64,000 nucleotides of DNA, taken from Notospermus geniculatus (taxonomy: Eukaryota > Nemertea > Pilidiophora > Heteronemertea > Lineidae). The stretch spans positions 27,260-91,259 of the forward strand of contig NMRB01002397.1 in NCBI GenBank assembly GCA_002633025.1. The letters are read 5' to 3'. The notes under the pieces were generated by a model. The model ran no database searches. It worked only from the letters and a program-made list of their open reading frames with translations, and was not told where the DNA came from. Each line of letters opens with the position of its first letter. Positions within the stretch are counted from its first letter, which is position 1. The position numbers and the translations under genes are program-made. Of this stretch, positions 46,380 through 58,673 are shown one piece after another.

Positions 46380-46775
46380 ATGAAATGCTGGTTGTAATGG
46401 ACTGCCGATTGTAATAAATGCTGATTGTAATAAATGCTGATTGTAATAAATGCTGATTGGAATGAACTGCTGATTGTAATGAACTACTGATTGTAATGAA
46501 CTACTGATTGTAGTGAACTGCTGATTGTAATGAACTACTGATTGTAGTGAACTGCTGATTGTAATGAACTGTTGCTTGGAATGAATTGCTGATTGTAATG
46601 AACTGCTGATTGTAATGAACTGCTGATTGTAATGAACTGCTGATTGTAGTGAACTGCTGATTGTAGTGAACTGCTGATTGTAGTGAACTGCTGATTGTAA
46701 TGTAATGAACTGCAGAATGTACTATTGATTGTAACGACCTGCTGATTGTCATGAACTGCTGATATATTCTAACGA
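46380..46775 (+). repeat. Minisatellite, 17-base unit
   Basis: More than 20 copies of TGAACTGCTGATTGTAA with variants (TGAACTACTGATTGTAG, AATAAATGCTGATTGTAA). The early copies form a 16-base variant that lacks GAAC. Confidence 0.95.
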
Positions 46776-47344
46776 ACTGCTCATCGTATTAATGAACTGA
46801 TAAGGGCTAAGAATAAGTGAAAAATGCAAGAAATGTTAATGATAATTAAGACTATTAACATTTCTACATATATAAACACTAGCTAACTGGTAAATCAATG
46901 ATAAACATTTATATCAACAATGAATTCCAATCCTGCCTTCCTTATTACATAGCATTATGCGATTAAAATCGACTTTTTAAACAACGATTGTGGCATTTTA
47001 AACATTTATCAAAACTTTCCACCCTTACCCTTTAGGATCGGACGTAATCCACTTATTTTGAATTCTTTGTCGCCTGATGTTGAGATAAGGCACATTCCAG
47101 GCTGGTTAGGGAGGCACCCCTCCCTATCGCTCAATTCAACTTATACGACTTCTAATTGTTATGACAATAAGGAGCATTTACATGCAAGTTAAATTGGCAT
47201 CTGCCGGGGAATGTTTTACGCGTGCCAGAGTTCACATTGGAAAGGTACTCGTCTGAAAGGATTTTATTTTATTTAAAAAATGTTCAAATCAGTATCTGAT
47301 ACAGGTTTTAAGATGCATATCTGGGTGAATAAATGACAACTATC

Positions 47345-47422
47345 AGTAAAGTCGTCTCCGAATTTCGCAAATTTTCTACCCCAACCGGGATCTTCCTCAG
47401 GCACTTCGGAGACGACTTTACT
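47345..47422. repeat. Foldback carrying the CCCCAACCGGGATC repeat
   Basis: AGTAAAGTCGTCTCCGAA and its exact complement TTCGGAGACGACTTTACT bound the element. The inside equals the block at 27425-27470. Confidence 0.85.
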
Positions 47423-48936
47423 TATACATGTACTTGTCATTTTGTGTGTCGTTTTTTTGTGCTGTATTTTGGATATCTGGCGTGAATAAATCACACTGAT
47501 GGCAATAATGGCAATAATTCTATATGACAGGTCTTTTCGGACGCCAAGACCCTTTAATGGGGTCATTTTATCTCTGTTCTATCTTAAGTTGTGTCATTAC
47601 AAAAACCCTTATTATATTTGACAAGGCATAACTGTAGCCAATTTTCGTTACTGAGTATTACTGATTGCTTTGACTTTATCGGTCCTAGATCGTAAACATT
47701 TGTCGAAACTGATGACAACAGATCGGCAACCACGTGTCCAAACAGGAACCAAATGTGTCCAAACAATTTTTCTGTCCATACCGTCATTTATCGTCATCAA
47801 CGACCAAGGCGGGACCCACACTCAGAAAAAATCGCCCACCTATAGTCCAAAGGGCGTATTCCGATTTCCCCTCCCAATTCGCCCCCTAGAAGTACAAACT
47901 TAGCTAACCCTATCCAAAGGACGGCGCAATGGGAATATATAAGTTTGGCGGAATAAAATCTGTCTACTCGTACGAATGAGTTCGTGCTGCATATGGGCTG
48001 CAAGCAACACACGAAGAACGTAGAGTGGGCCTAGGCAGATGCTGGTAATACGTTTATCAATTCCTGTCTGCGAGATTGGAAATCGTATCTGTGTTGCAGA
48101 CAGAAAACTCAGAGAGGTTTCAGCTCACAGACATGGCTCAAAGAGATGATCTCATTGAGATTTCCTTTACTATCACCGCACAAACAACTAAAATCCGTCC
48201 CTTCCTCTGGATCTCAACAATGCACAGCTGCAGAAAACATCCAAAAACGCCGTCCACACGAAGGACATTCGCGCTAAAACCACATGAGAGTTTCCACGAA
48301 ATGTACGAGTTTACCAGAACGGATTGATTTGATGAAATCACCTGGGACCATTCGATCGGCCGTGCCTGGATGTTGAAACCTAATACTCAAATGCAACTTC
48401 GTAGTATCTATATTACCCCATTGTTTGTTTAACTCGCGTGTTTGGATTTCATTTTGCAGAATTTCAGTGCAGGTACTGATGACATTTTATCTCGTCAAGA
48501 TAGATTGAGGTGCACTAAATCATGTTCTGGTACTAATACGGTAAATAATGGTTACTCCCCTCGAGTGGTGGAGAGTAGAGTGCTGCAGGGAGTGTGCATT
48601 AAGGAGTGTAAACAACCCTCACGCTGTGAGGACGCGTGACAGAAGACCGACGCCCATTCTTGTTTCCTTGTAGTTCATTCATTAACCATTTGTATTTGAA
48701 ATGTCAAATATGGTGCCTTTTTGCGGCTTGCAATATACAAGGTATAAAACAAGTCAAAGGATGGGATTATCACTTAACTCGAGAACCATCAAAATGACCT
48801 ATAGAAGCCCAGGTGTAACATCTATCAGCGTTTCTGTTTGCCAGTGTTCGCCCTCATTGTACTACCGTATTGAACAGCCATGGTCTCTCAAGCTGTCTTC
48901 GTTCCAAATATAAAGACATTGAAGACCGAAGAACAT

Positions 48937-49108
48937 TAGTGAGGTTTCGCAAATCTGACGAAACACGAACTAAAAATACGAAATTGGAGACTGGCAGAAG
49001 GGACATTTTGTGGTACCAACCATCTCCTGAAATACATAAGGTCCTGGAAATGAAGCTGAATTTCGTATTTCGTACTTCGTGTTTCGTCAGATTTGTGAAA
49101 CCTCACTA
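48937..49108. repeat. Foldback element, TAGGGAG family
   Basis: The arm TAGTGAGGTTTCGCAAATCT, then GACGAAACACGAA, pairs with its complement over about 50 bases. Fragments of the same arm end the two segmental duplicates at about 12050-12117 and 13977-14037. Confidence 0.9.
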
Positions 49109-49109
49109 T

Positions 49110-52100
49110 TGGCAAATGTTACACTGGTTCGGCTCGATCTGGTATTGTCATCAGCATCAACAAGGCACAATGACTAACATACAAGTATACAAGGTATTGA
49201 GTAGTTGCTCATCGTGTTTCGTAACTGAAACGCCAGGTTCACAAGAATCTCTACCATTTATCATGAAATATATTTGTACATCTGGCGTTTCCCACACAGG
49301 CCGCAAAAAGGCTAAGGATGGTATCGGATTCTCGTCGAGTTGAGATGCTCTGACCGTCTCTTCTTTCGTGAGTACCATCTCCTGATGCGGGAAAACTGTC
49401 TTTATGTCACGTATTGATAAATAATAAATCAGTTGCCATCTTTTCCGATTAATTTACCGATTACTCAGCAGGTGACTGGATGCATTAATAGCTAACTCGT
49501 GGAGAAGCAGTAATGCATTCTGCGAAAAAAAATTAATCGGGAGGTGAGCACCAAATACGGCGTATTAGCACTATAGACAACATTGAGCGAATTCGATGTA
49601 CGGCAGGAGGAAACCAGAGTGCCGAAGAAAACCTGTGCTGCAAATTGAGCTTGTCGCCATCTCTCATGTTTCTATCACATCAAAGGCGAATCGAAGGCGA
49701 ATCGAACCCGGATCTCAGAAGTGACAGGCTCCCCTCTAACAGCCTGACAGTGTATGACGTCAGTTTGGACATTTTTGTTGCTCCGCGGCCGAGTAATTTC
49801 TCTGAATCATTTCTTACTCAGCTAATTAGATTGCGATATCAAATTGAGAACATTTTGCATTTGTCAGGTAAATCCATCAACTGTTTCAGCACCTGGCCAG
49901 TCATTTCGTCTATCGTTCGTTTTTGAGTTAGTCACAGATTCATTAATAATCTGATATTAAAAAGGTGAGTCAAAAAGAACGAACGTTTAGCCATTCTTTG
50001 GATTCTAAGGAGGTAATCAAAATGAAAGCAAACCTGCTGTCGTAATAGACTTATATATGTGAGATAATAGCCCCTTTCCTACATCTCAGGGGCTGAATGC
50101 GCTGCTCCACGTGGGAGTTTTCTCGCACGAGTAAGGAAATTCACCATTGTTTGTTGCCTGTGACTTACGACTTGAGCAGCGACAAAAAAACGACTGTCCA
50201 CAGTTTTCTACAGCTGAAATGCCCATTGAAAGCCAACTTACGGGAGAAAGCTCTCAACTGGAGAGCGCCTGTACACAGAGGTGGTAGTCAGTGGTGATTT
50301 GAAAGATTTGCTGCTTCAGCAAGATTGCATGCTGCTACAGACTCCCTCTCTCCAACACCCCAACACGTCCCCCTTTACTTTTTCATTCGATTGCTCGATC
50401 CTGAAATCTCTTTCAAAACGACAACAAAAACCTGATTGACCTTGTATCGAACATATCGACCGTTCGCAGAAAAAGCACTCAAAACCAATCACCCACCAAT
50501 TGTTTTCTACATGAGCCCTGTACACTCATCAAACAAATTCCAATTCGACGAATTCTAAACATGCCATGCTGACGTCACGTAATAACTCAGTTTTATGACG
50601 TCATCGAACGTGTCTACTTTTCATTTCATCCACCTGTGAAATTCATGAATCCGGAAAGCCGTATTAAAGTTATTGTTATAAGCGACGTGATCAATGCCTA
50701 CCTGCAGATCGATAACCTGTCATGACCACATTTCGATTATTACTCAGTGTCCGTTCTAAGGTGAAATGATGACGGATTGGTCACATTAATCAATTTGCTA
50801 TATACAGCTCAGTTTTCAATGAATGAAGCGGTGTATCAATGAGTTGTATCGCTTTCGATGAAAAATTTTAGCTTTGGTGCCAATTTTTGGCCTAGGCGTT
50901 CGGCTGCAGGCGAGCACTCACTGGAACTGACGTATATCCAATTCTAGAAAATTTCATACACGGTAGCACTAATCTAAAATCCCCCCCCCCCCAATNNTAA
51001 AATCCCCCCCCCCCCAATTAGAGCACAAGATTTCATATGAAACCCTACCTTCAGGCTGGCTCTAGGCCTGCACCACAAGAGTGCAGAAGAAAGTCTGGGC
51101 CCCGAATAAGAAGAATCGATTTCTAAGGACATTTCGGGCATTTCTCACACAAGTCGACGTAATTAATTTTTGAGGTAGCCGTGTTGATCGTTGAATGAAT
51201 GAGTAGAAATGAAATAGGTAACACCGTCTTTTAAATCAACTTGGTTATATTGAGACAAGCTTTCGACCCTACCGGGCATTCTTCAAGTCGACGTAGTTGG
51301 TTTGACTCTGCCAAGTGAAAGAGAGAACGACTATAGACCCTTTCGAGGAAAATAGCGCCCGTTTGTTTTCACATTTTTACGACCTAATTTCTCTCAAATA
51401 ACATTTCGGTTTCTGGATCTAAATGCACATTTCAATTCCATGAACACAGTAGTGCATGTACCAGACAACTGGTGTGAATATTTGGGCTAATTTTGGAGAT
51501 GGAACTTTGCCAAAAGTACACGTGTTTGCAAAAAAGCCAAAACAAACGCCATAAAAATAGGGCGGCCATTTTCCTCGAAACCGTCTATTTGGTAACGACT
51601 CAGATAAATGTTACATAGGCCATTCCCATTCCTCTTTGCTCATTAGTTACCAATTCCGCCAACCCCGGACAATCCATCCTCCTAAAACGTCTCGAGATCT
51701 AGACAGATTTCATCATCCAGTTTTACATCCGGGTCACAGAGACGCACCTCCCACGCTAATTACACAAGCGAACGACAAGAAATGATCAATCTAAAACCAG
51801 AAATGGTAAACCACAAATAGAAAATCCATGCCATGTTGCATTTCCTTCGATTTTCCATTCATAACTGAGTGGACCTTTTAAGGAGAAATGTTTGGATTAT
51901 ATTCCGGATTATCGACTGCGTGGGAGTCCGTCATTTCTGATTCAATCAAGACCGAACGTTTCAGAGATTTCCCGAGTCATTCTCAAGTCTTTATCGATGT
52001 CCTACCAGCGATGGTCGGAAAGAAAGCATTCATTTACTTTCATCTTTGATCGCTTTTTTAATGAGTTCTTAATCTGCGATGGTCTGATTGAGTTGTCTAA

Positions 52101-52195
52101 TGTAGCATATGGCGCCTCCGGTCTTGAAAATGTCAAGAGTCCCACATTTAATATTTCTGAATCTAAAACAGAGCGGTCTGCCTTGGATCAAGTGA
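49110..52195. other. Gene-poor stretch
   Basis: It contains C runs with two undetermined bases (50996-50997), duplicated AATCTAAAATCCCC text around them, a B-box-like sequence on the minus strand near 49700 (GGTTCGATTCG), and no convincing exon. Confidence 0.5.
50097..50285. repeat. Foldback with CTGCTCCACGTG ends
   Basis: The left part GCGCTGCTCCACGTGGGAGT is answered by TGCCCATTGAAAGCCAACTT...CTCTCAACTGGAGAGCGCC on the right. Single-arm relatives are at 14697-14760 (+) and 61105-61165 (-). Confidence 0.6.
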
Positions 52196-52204
52196 GCGCT
52201 GGAT

Positions 52205-52335
52205 GAGCACCTCCTTGAGTTCCCAAGAAAGGTTTCAGAAGAGACTGGGGTGACAATGTGAAGCGCTTTGAAACTGTATTACAGGGAAAAGCGCTATAAA
52301 AGCTTCATAAAAGCACAATCACCATCATAAAAGAT
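52205..52335 (+). mobile_element. SINE/LINE 3' tail fragment
   Basis: CCTTGAGTTCCCAAGAAAGG...GAGACTGGGGTGACAATGTG, then AAGCGCTTTGAAACTGTA and GGAAAAGCGCTATAAAAGC. The AAGCGCTTTGA...AAAAGCGCTATAAAA pair is a common 3' end in SINE/LINE partners of aquatic animals. Confidence 0.7.
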
Positions 52336-52386
52336 TGCCAGAAATGTCTAATGGTGATTTGAAGGGCGTGAGCAGTGACGAACAAC

Positions 52387-52653
52387 TAAAGCCTGGCGCA
52401 CACGAGAGCTTCCTGCTTACGGAAAAGTTCATTCGTGGCACTTGCCTCAAGGAGGAAGCTCCCGTGTGCGGTGCGATTCGAAGCTTCGTGCAGGCGTGGC
52501 GAAAAATATCAAACTGGTTTGATATTGGCTGCAGCGCCTCGAATGACGAAAATCTGTCGTGAATCGCACCGCACACGGGAGCTTCCTCCTTAAGGCAAGT
52601 GCCACGAATGAACTTTTCCGTAAGCAGGAAGCTCTCGTGTGCGCCAGGCTTTA
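52387..52653. repeat. Large foldback element, AAGCCTGSCGCACAC family
   Basis: Arms of about 100 bases with few mismatches start TAAAGCCTGGCGCACACGAG and include TTCATTCGTGGCACTTGCCT and GAAGCTCCCGTGTGCGGTGC. TA lies on both outer edges. The small loop contains ATCAAACTGGTTTGAT, itself a palindrome. An ORF across it is an artefact of the symmetry. Confidence 0.93.
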
Positions 52654-52659
52654 CGCAGT

Positions 52660-54355
52660 TGCAGAAGTGTTACGAATTTGACACCAACCCACAGAATTTC
52701 TGACGCTGGACATTGGACTATACGAGGTGCGAAAATCTTCAACGAGTCATAAGTCATCAAAGGCAACAGTGCACACTTTAGCAGTTCATTGATTACAATA
52801 CATGTAGAACTAGCCTCGGACATTTGACTGATATGTTGTTGCACAGATCTCTGGCTACGAATCGGCGCCGTTCAGAGCAAGCAGTCTTTAAAACCATGTT
52901 TGCAGTGCGAAAGAGAAGACTTTAAGTCTAGACCTGTCCTTCGAGTGCCCGTGTGGACATTTTTTGACAGGGGCCTCGGCACCTTGCGGGACGACTTTGG
53001 AGACGGAGTTTAAAACCGAGCACACATGGAGTCATGTTCATTGTTTTCAGCTGACGAACCCAGGAAGAGTATAATACCACGATGTCTGGTTGGCCGTGTT
53101 CATATTCCGATTTAGCCGAGGTATATCGTGAAACTAGACACTTGTTGAGGTAAATTGTAAAGTTGGGCAGCGGTGCTGTCTCCCCTTCAACACCAGCCTG
53201 TCGGTCTCTCTTCGGAGTGACAAAATCGGCCGTGATGACTTGGACTTGGCTTGGTTCACCGTATGACAACATGGGTTACGAAAACAACGGCATCGCCAGG
53301 ATGGTTTTTTTCATGAATCATTACAAACAACACCCACGAGTAGAAAATGATAACCTCTACTTGTAAATAATGAATAAAACTTCCGAATGATCGCATATTT
53401 TCTTAAGAATGGCGTGATATCACGCTGTACAGTACACCCCCATGATAAATTACGTGCACTGAGTTTGAATTTTTAATAGGCGCTTAAAAAATTACAGATG
53501 ATTCGCGCGATATACGCGTGATCTTCAGACGAAAATGGCGGCTTGGATATGTTGTTGCGTTAGATTGTGTCACAGTGGTCAGGATCGCCCCCATCCCATG
53601 CGACGCGCCAGTGTTCAGGTCACGCGTTCGTGTTGGCGTTTTGGAAAAAACGTACCAGTAACTGCAAAAACCGTTGTTGTCGAAAAGTCACACTCTTAGC
53701 GGGCGACTGCTCTTTTTCTGGTTGCCTGATACTAGTACAACATCAGAGTGGCCCAGAACAAGTCCAACACCGGGGTGGAAAGTGACCTTCGTGTTTACCC
53801 ATCGCGTCCGAGGGCTGCACGTGCAAGCATCATTTAACCGGAAGTAAACACGAAAAGCCGGACTCTTCGTGAATTTTTCGCCACTTTAAACCAGCAGAAG
53901 TGTACACACGTATTTGCTCCTAGCTCGGTATGTGGGAGAAAACGTGGAAAAGTCATGCACGGAATGTATTCCGTATGTGTCAACAATTTTAGCAAGCTTG
54001 AAAATCCTTTGATATAGGTCTGAACGAGCCACCTGCATAAGGGTGAACATGGCTGCCTCTGGGTTAAGGTAACATGAACACCATTCCCACTGACCATGAT
54101 ATAACAAAGAATTCAGTCTCTTTCCTTGTTCCCCAAGGTCTTACGTGACAATTTTCGGCACTTCAGTCCGGATACCGTTCGGTGTTGTTCAGGAATGTCG
54201 GGTGTTTCTGGGATAGAGACGTATCTATGGACCGCGGCTCAGGAAGTGCGACCATGCCGTGCAGAACACTCAAAGATATCAGAGGTTCTCCACCCTCACT
54301 TCCTTCGTCACCGAGTACAACCGTTAGTTTGCGATGAGGAAGGGAGCTGATTATC
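52660..54355. other. Unassigned stretch with overlapping open frames
   Basis: At 52928-53272 (-, 114 codons) and 53163-53366 (+, 67 codons) frames overlap. The plus one ends 6 bases before AATAAA (53373). Neither has a clear splice site, signal peptide or domain. Coding is possible but unproven. Confidence 0.35.
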
Positions 54356-54360
54356 TCAGG

Positions 54361-54545
54361 ATGTGGCAGGGTGATCGGAGTAACATCCAAGAGGCCCTGG
54401 GTTCGCATCTGTCGGCGTCTCTCTCTCTCTCTAGTCTCAGCTGGTCTGAAAGGATCGAGTGACCATTGACTTGAGTTTTCTTGAGTTCTCCAGAATGGTC
54501 CCCCGAGAGACTGGGGTAATATTCTCAAGCGCATTTAGGTTTTGA
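54361..54545 (+). mobile_element. SINE related to 52205-52335
   Basis: The B-box-like CTGGGTTCGCATCTG head is followed by a CT microsatellite and the body TTGAGTTCTCCAGAATGGTC...GAGACTGGGGTAATATTCTC, then AAGCGCATTTAGG. The tail aligns with 52209-52270. Confidence 0.6.
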
Positions 54546-54587
54546 CAATAACATCACCACTAGGTTACTTCACAGGGGGACAGTGCT

Positions 54588-54690
54588 GCCCCTTAGTGCT
54601 GTCGATTGATGCCTTATGCGAGGGTCCGTGGGTTCGATTCTGGTAGGAAGTAATGTCTTTCACCTTAGAAACCCAATTTCTATTTCATAT
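54588..54690 (+). mobile_element. SINE fragment with B box, copy 1
   Basis: GCGAGGGTCCGTGGGTTCGA, then GGTAGGAAGTAATGTCTTTC and ACCTTAGAAACC, is repeated at 56588-56672 with about five changes. The direct repeat TTCACAGGGGGACAGT stands on both sides (54570 and 54691), consistent with a target-site duplication of this element. Confidence 0.7.
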
Positions 54691-55349
54691 TCACAGGGGG
54701 ACAGTTATAAATTTACGTTGACGTTTAGTGTTACCGTAAGCGGGGCGATCTCTTAAACACTGTATTGTAAAATACTGTATTGTAAAATATAGTGGGAGTA
54801 TATCTTATTCTTGGTTGTGCATTAGTTATGTTTTCCAAGCCGGCCTAGATGGAAAAGAAGTCGAAGGCAAAACAGGAAGCCATGAGTTATGGGGTCGAAA
54901 AAGTGAACTTGTATTTGAAAAGCAAAGATGACATAGGCAAATTTGGCACTTAAGATTGAGTGTTTTTAAAGCACAGTTGATGGACACCCACGGAGCTGGC
55001 AATGGTGGCCTAATCCCGGGTGAAACCAGGTTACTTCCGGTGAAAAACAAGCTTATGGTAATTGTCCAATTATTGAATACTTACAAACATTTGATGAGTT
55101 CTGTCAGTATGGCCAGATTGGATTCGAAATTTATGAATGAGTAGCCATGCATGGATTACCAAAATAATAGGCCTAGGGGATGGCTTGGCCCGGTCGTGTG
55201 CTGTGCGGTGGTCTACCTGGTCGTATGAATGAAGAAGAGGGCTGTAAAACTCATGAATGAATCGCTGCAGGGGGAATAATGGTCAATAGTTACGAGCACG
55301 TGATGTATAGGGCATGTCACATGGGTCTACTTCCTGATTTCGTCAGCCG

Positions 55350-55445
55350 GAAGCCGGTGTGACGTTTTCTAGTGTTCCGCAGATCTCAGTGTTACCATAC
55401 GAAAGACCATGACTTTTCAATCGGGAAACACAGAGACAGAAACGT
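55350..55445 (+). repeat. Dispersed repeat, copy 2
   Basis: Relative of 22155-22260: ACGTTTTCTAGTGTTCCGCA, then GATCTCAGTGTTACCA and GGGAAACACAGAGA. Confidence 0.7.
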
Positions 55446-56461
55446 TGGTAGACGTTACACCGATGAAACCTTCGACATCACCCAATAAATATTTGGCCCA
55501 CAATCAAGATGGGGAGTTGCCTTCCCCGTCTCTGCATCTCTCTCAAAAGACATGTGATTCGCCATTCCGCCGAGTTCAAAGGCACTAACACGGTTGCTCA
55601 CTATGAACAGTCATGACAGTAGATGTTCGCTAGCCTTCACAAAAACCCTACCTCAAACACAACTAGGAAGTTAAAGGCAATGTTTACTAATCACTGACAT
55701 AGTCAAATCCTTGTGTAAGAAAAAGCAAAGGTCCACCCCAGCCCTTGTATGCAGACGATCACGTGTTGATGATTAAAATACTCAGGCGTTGAGCCTAGGG
55801 TAACCACGAACCTCAGGAACAAACCTGCGTGGGCCTATTTGACGGCTTTCATTCATTAGACCTCCATTCATAAAGTCTTGGATGTACACACGCATTCATA
55901 CTATTATCAGGGATATTCGACTATAAATTGCCTATAAATTTTCATATTACTCATCAGCTATATATAAGTTGAACGTTTATGAATGGGAAGTAGAATCCAA
56001 ACATATCCCCAAATCTGCCCCTTCAACTTGTACGTTATGGGGTGATGTTCCGTCAGCACGTAACTGGTGGCTTGCATACGTCGTACTGCGGACCAAAACT
56101 ACAGCAAAATTTGACATCAGATATCTAAAAAGGCCGACATGACGTTTAGTGTGTATGTTATTCCGTGTCACACACTCCGGCGTGACATGAATGATATTCC
56201 CACTAGATCAATGGTCCGGTTCCCATGCTCATTGCGATGGCCCTTCATTAACATGATTAATGTCCCAGAAGGTGACATTACCATGGCTTTTTATCAAAGC
56301 CAAGGAGATATTTTCCCAATCAGATGTAGACGAACCAAGGAAATATAACTCAGCGCAAACCGCCATCAATTTAGAATATTCTAAGACAGAATTCAAAGGC
56401 AGTTTAGAGACTGCTTCAAAGGAAAATCCCATCAACTGCATGTCAACTGAAATATTGGGTT

Positions 56462-56672
56462 GTGGGGTTGGCGCAGTAGTGGAAACATCATCGCCTACCA
56501 CCAATGAGGTCGTGGGATCGATCTCAAGTCGTTCCAGCGGCTTTAAGTGGCAGAGAGGGCGATCTCTCTTCGACTTCTTATGTTTTCTCCATCTTATGTT
56601 TACTGCGAGGGTCCGTGGGTTCGAGTCCGGTAGGAAGCTATGCCTTTCACCTTAGAAACCTGTTATTATTTC
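56462..56672 (+). mobile_element. tRNA-headed SINE sequences
   Basis: GGGGTTGGCGCAGTAGTGGA (A box) and GTCGTGGGATCGATCTC (B box) match the minus-strand SINE head at 25280-25345. Directly after it comes the second copy of the GGTCCGTGGGTTCGAGTCCG fragment seen at 54590. Confidence 0.65.
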
Positions 56673-56679
56673 ATGCCCT

Positions 56680-58150
56680 TATGTTTTCTCCTACATCAGG
56701 TAAACATCGCCCTGTTTCGTTTGATGAGTAGCTATAATGCCCTTAGTTGGTGTTGCACTCTTGAAATAATATTTTTTTAAACTCACATAAAAAATTTCTT
56801 TTTCATTTAGAAAGGAAAGAAGATTCACCTAGATTTAGTCTTACCACCTGACAACACTCCATTTCAATGGATGCTTTTAAATCTAGGAGCACTTCCTCGT
56901 GACCTCACCGTCTGCAAATGTTAATTCATGGAAAATAGAAACTTGAAAGTCTTTTTTGAATCAAAGATTACCGCCAACCCCCGCAATTTACACCAGAGAG
57001 GCGCTCCTCTTTGAATCGACCGCCACAATTGCCTACTCCATCTCATCATTGAGTGTAGTTCTCAATCGGACATGCTCGCACAAAGACGCCGATTTACAAT
57101 TATTCACCTGATAAATTTCACCATTAGACACGAGATTGTCGCATTAGATTTCTTGGCGTCGTACCAAGCTGTCACGTGACAGATGATGACCAATCATGCA
57201 TCTTAAAATCCCAGTCTTCCTCTGCTTGCGGAGCCGAGCCACACCTTGTGGTCCTTCCTTTAAAAAGGGCAGGTCCAAAATAGTCGTGGGCAAATCACAC
57301 TTCCCTGCACATGTACATGTACATGTAGGCCTAGTAGGGCTGAGTTTTTGAAGGGTGTTCAACTGCTGAGTACACAGAGTCTGGACTTAAATGTACCTGT
57401 TATTGTTGAAGATGCAGGTCCAGAACATGCGGTGAATAGTTCGGACTTCGTTCACGACCTTCGTTTATTCTGCCTGGAAGTTCTATTCTGACTTGAGTAG
57501 TTATACGGCAAACCCTTGCTGTTAATCTAACCCTGGGAAATTCATACATAGACCCTACATGCTTCATTTGCCAAAACAATCCAGGAAATAGTGGAAAAAC
57601 TTCGTCATAGTTTTAATCATTCGGTGGTTGGGCAAAGAAAGTGACACCTTTTAGCTGGCGCCATAACTATAATAGTTCGTCCCAACTCGACTCAAATTTT
57701 CTATACCTGTTTTGATTAAAAGGCGACAAGAAATGGCCCCTCTGAGCCGGGGTTCTGAAACAAGGATGTTATTTTTACGAGAGAACCCCTTAATTTGAAA
57801 TCAATGTCGCGAGGATTAGGGTTAGGGTTGAATTTCATGGGGGTAATGCCCCGTGATCTCTGGAAATTTGACAAGACAACACCTGGGGCCCCTGAAAACA
57901 TGTTTATTGTTTAGATCCCTGGCATGATTGTTGACCAAATTATTCCAGAATTCTTCATGCCTGTCATTTTATTTTGCTGTGTGCCTAGATACGAAAAGTA
58001 GAGGCCATGGTAAAATCACTGGCGTTGTATCATACGAGATGAACTGGGTGTGGTCACAAAACATCCTCTTTTCGTAGATTGTGTATCGTTTCTTTTGTAC
58101 CCTACAACCCAAAACTGCTGATAGCAACGGCTGGAGAATCTTCCTAGAAG
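56680..58150. other. No supported gene
   Basis: Short frames only. An ACATGTACATGTACATGTA run at 57310 and a GGGTTAGGGTTG word near 57822 are too short to mean a telomeric tract. Confidence 0.5.
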
Positions 58151-58156
58151 AAGAAA

Positions 58157-58345
58157 GACACCAAGATATCCCAATTCGGGTCCAGTGGTTAGAGCTCCAT
58201 ACTCTACTTTGTAAAGCAAAGTCGATGCACTAATCATGCTGAATTTGCGGTTCGCCGGTATGTCAGTTGAGTACCACTAACTTTGCTTCACCAAATCGTC
58301 TCTGGAGCTAAAACTACTGGACCGAATCGGGGTATCTTGGTGTTA
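58157..58345. repeat. Foldback element
   Basis: ACACCAAGATATCCCAATTC...TTAGAGCTCC pairs with GGAGCTAAAACTACTGGACC...GGTATCTTGGTGT, about 42 bases per arm, with inner TTTGTAAAGCAAAGT-type symmetry. Confidence 0.88.
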
Positions 58346-58673
58346 TTTTTCTCCGAAAAGGATTTTCTATCCATTCAGAGTGGTGGAAACATGTTAATGC
58401 TTTTGGGGGGGGGCACCCTCATTACATAACGCCGACTGCATATGTTGAGGTTGCAGACCTTTCCACTGGGGTCAAAAAGAAGGTGAATTTCCGTTTTGGA
58501 TAGGACTTGAACTGTCTTCGAAGGCCTGGATTAGGATTTGCAAGATCCCGAAGGCATGGTTGATAGTGTTTATAAAGTGCATTAAGCAGTCATTTATGGT
58601 TGTTTGCACTTGGAATGTTGCTGATTTACAATGGTTTGGCATGCCCAATAGGGGTTTCATGGACAGGTTTAAA

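Noticed and set aside
52335-52576. Mirror-image frames on both strands
   Set aside because: They are caused by the near-perfect palindrome at 52387-52653.
57300-57330. ACATGTACATGTACATGTAG run as a possible regulatory tract
   Set aside because: A short, common low-complexity word in this sequence type; no context to support function.
57820-57835. TTAGGG-like words as telomeric sequence
   Set aside because: Fewer than three units; chance occurrence is likely.
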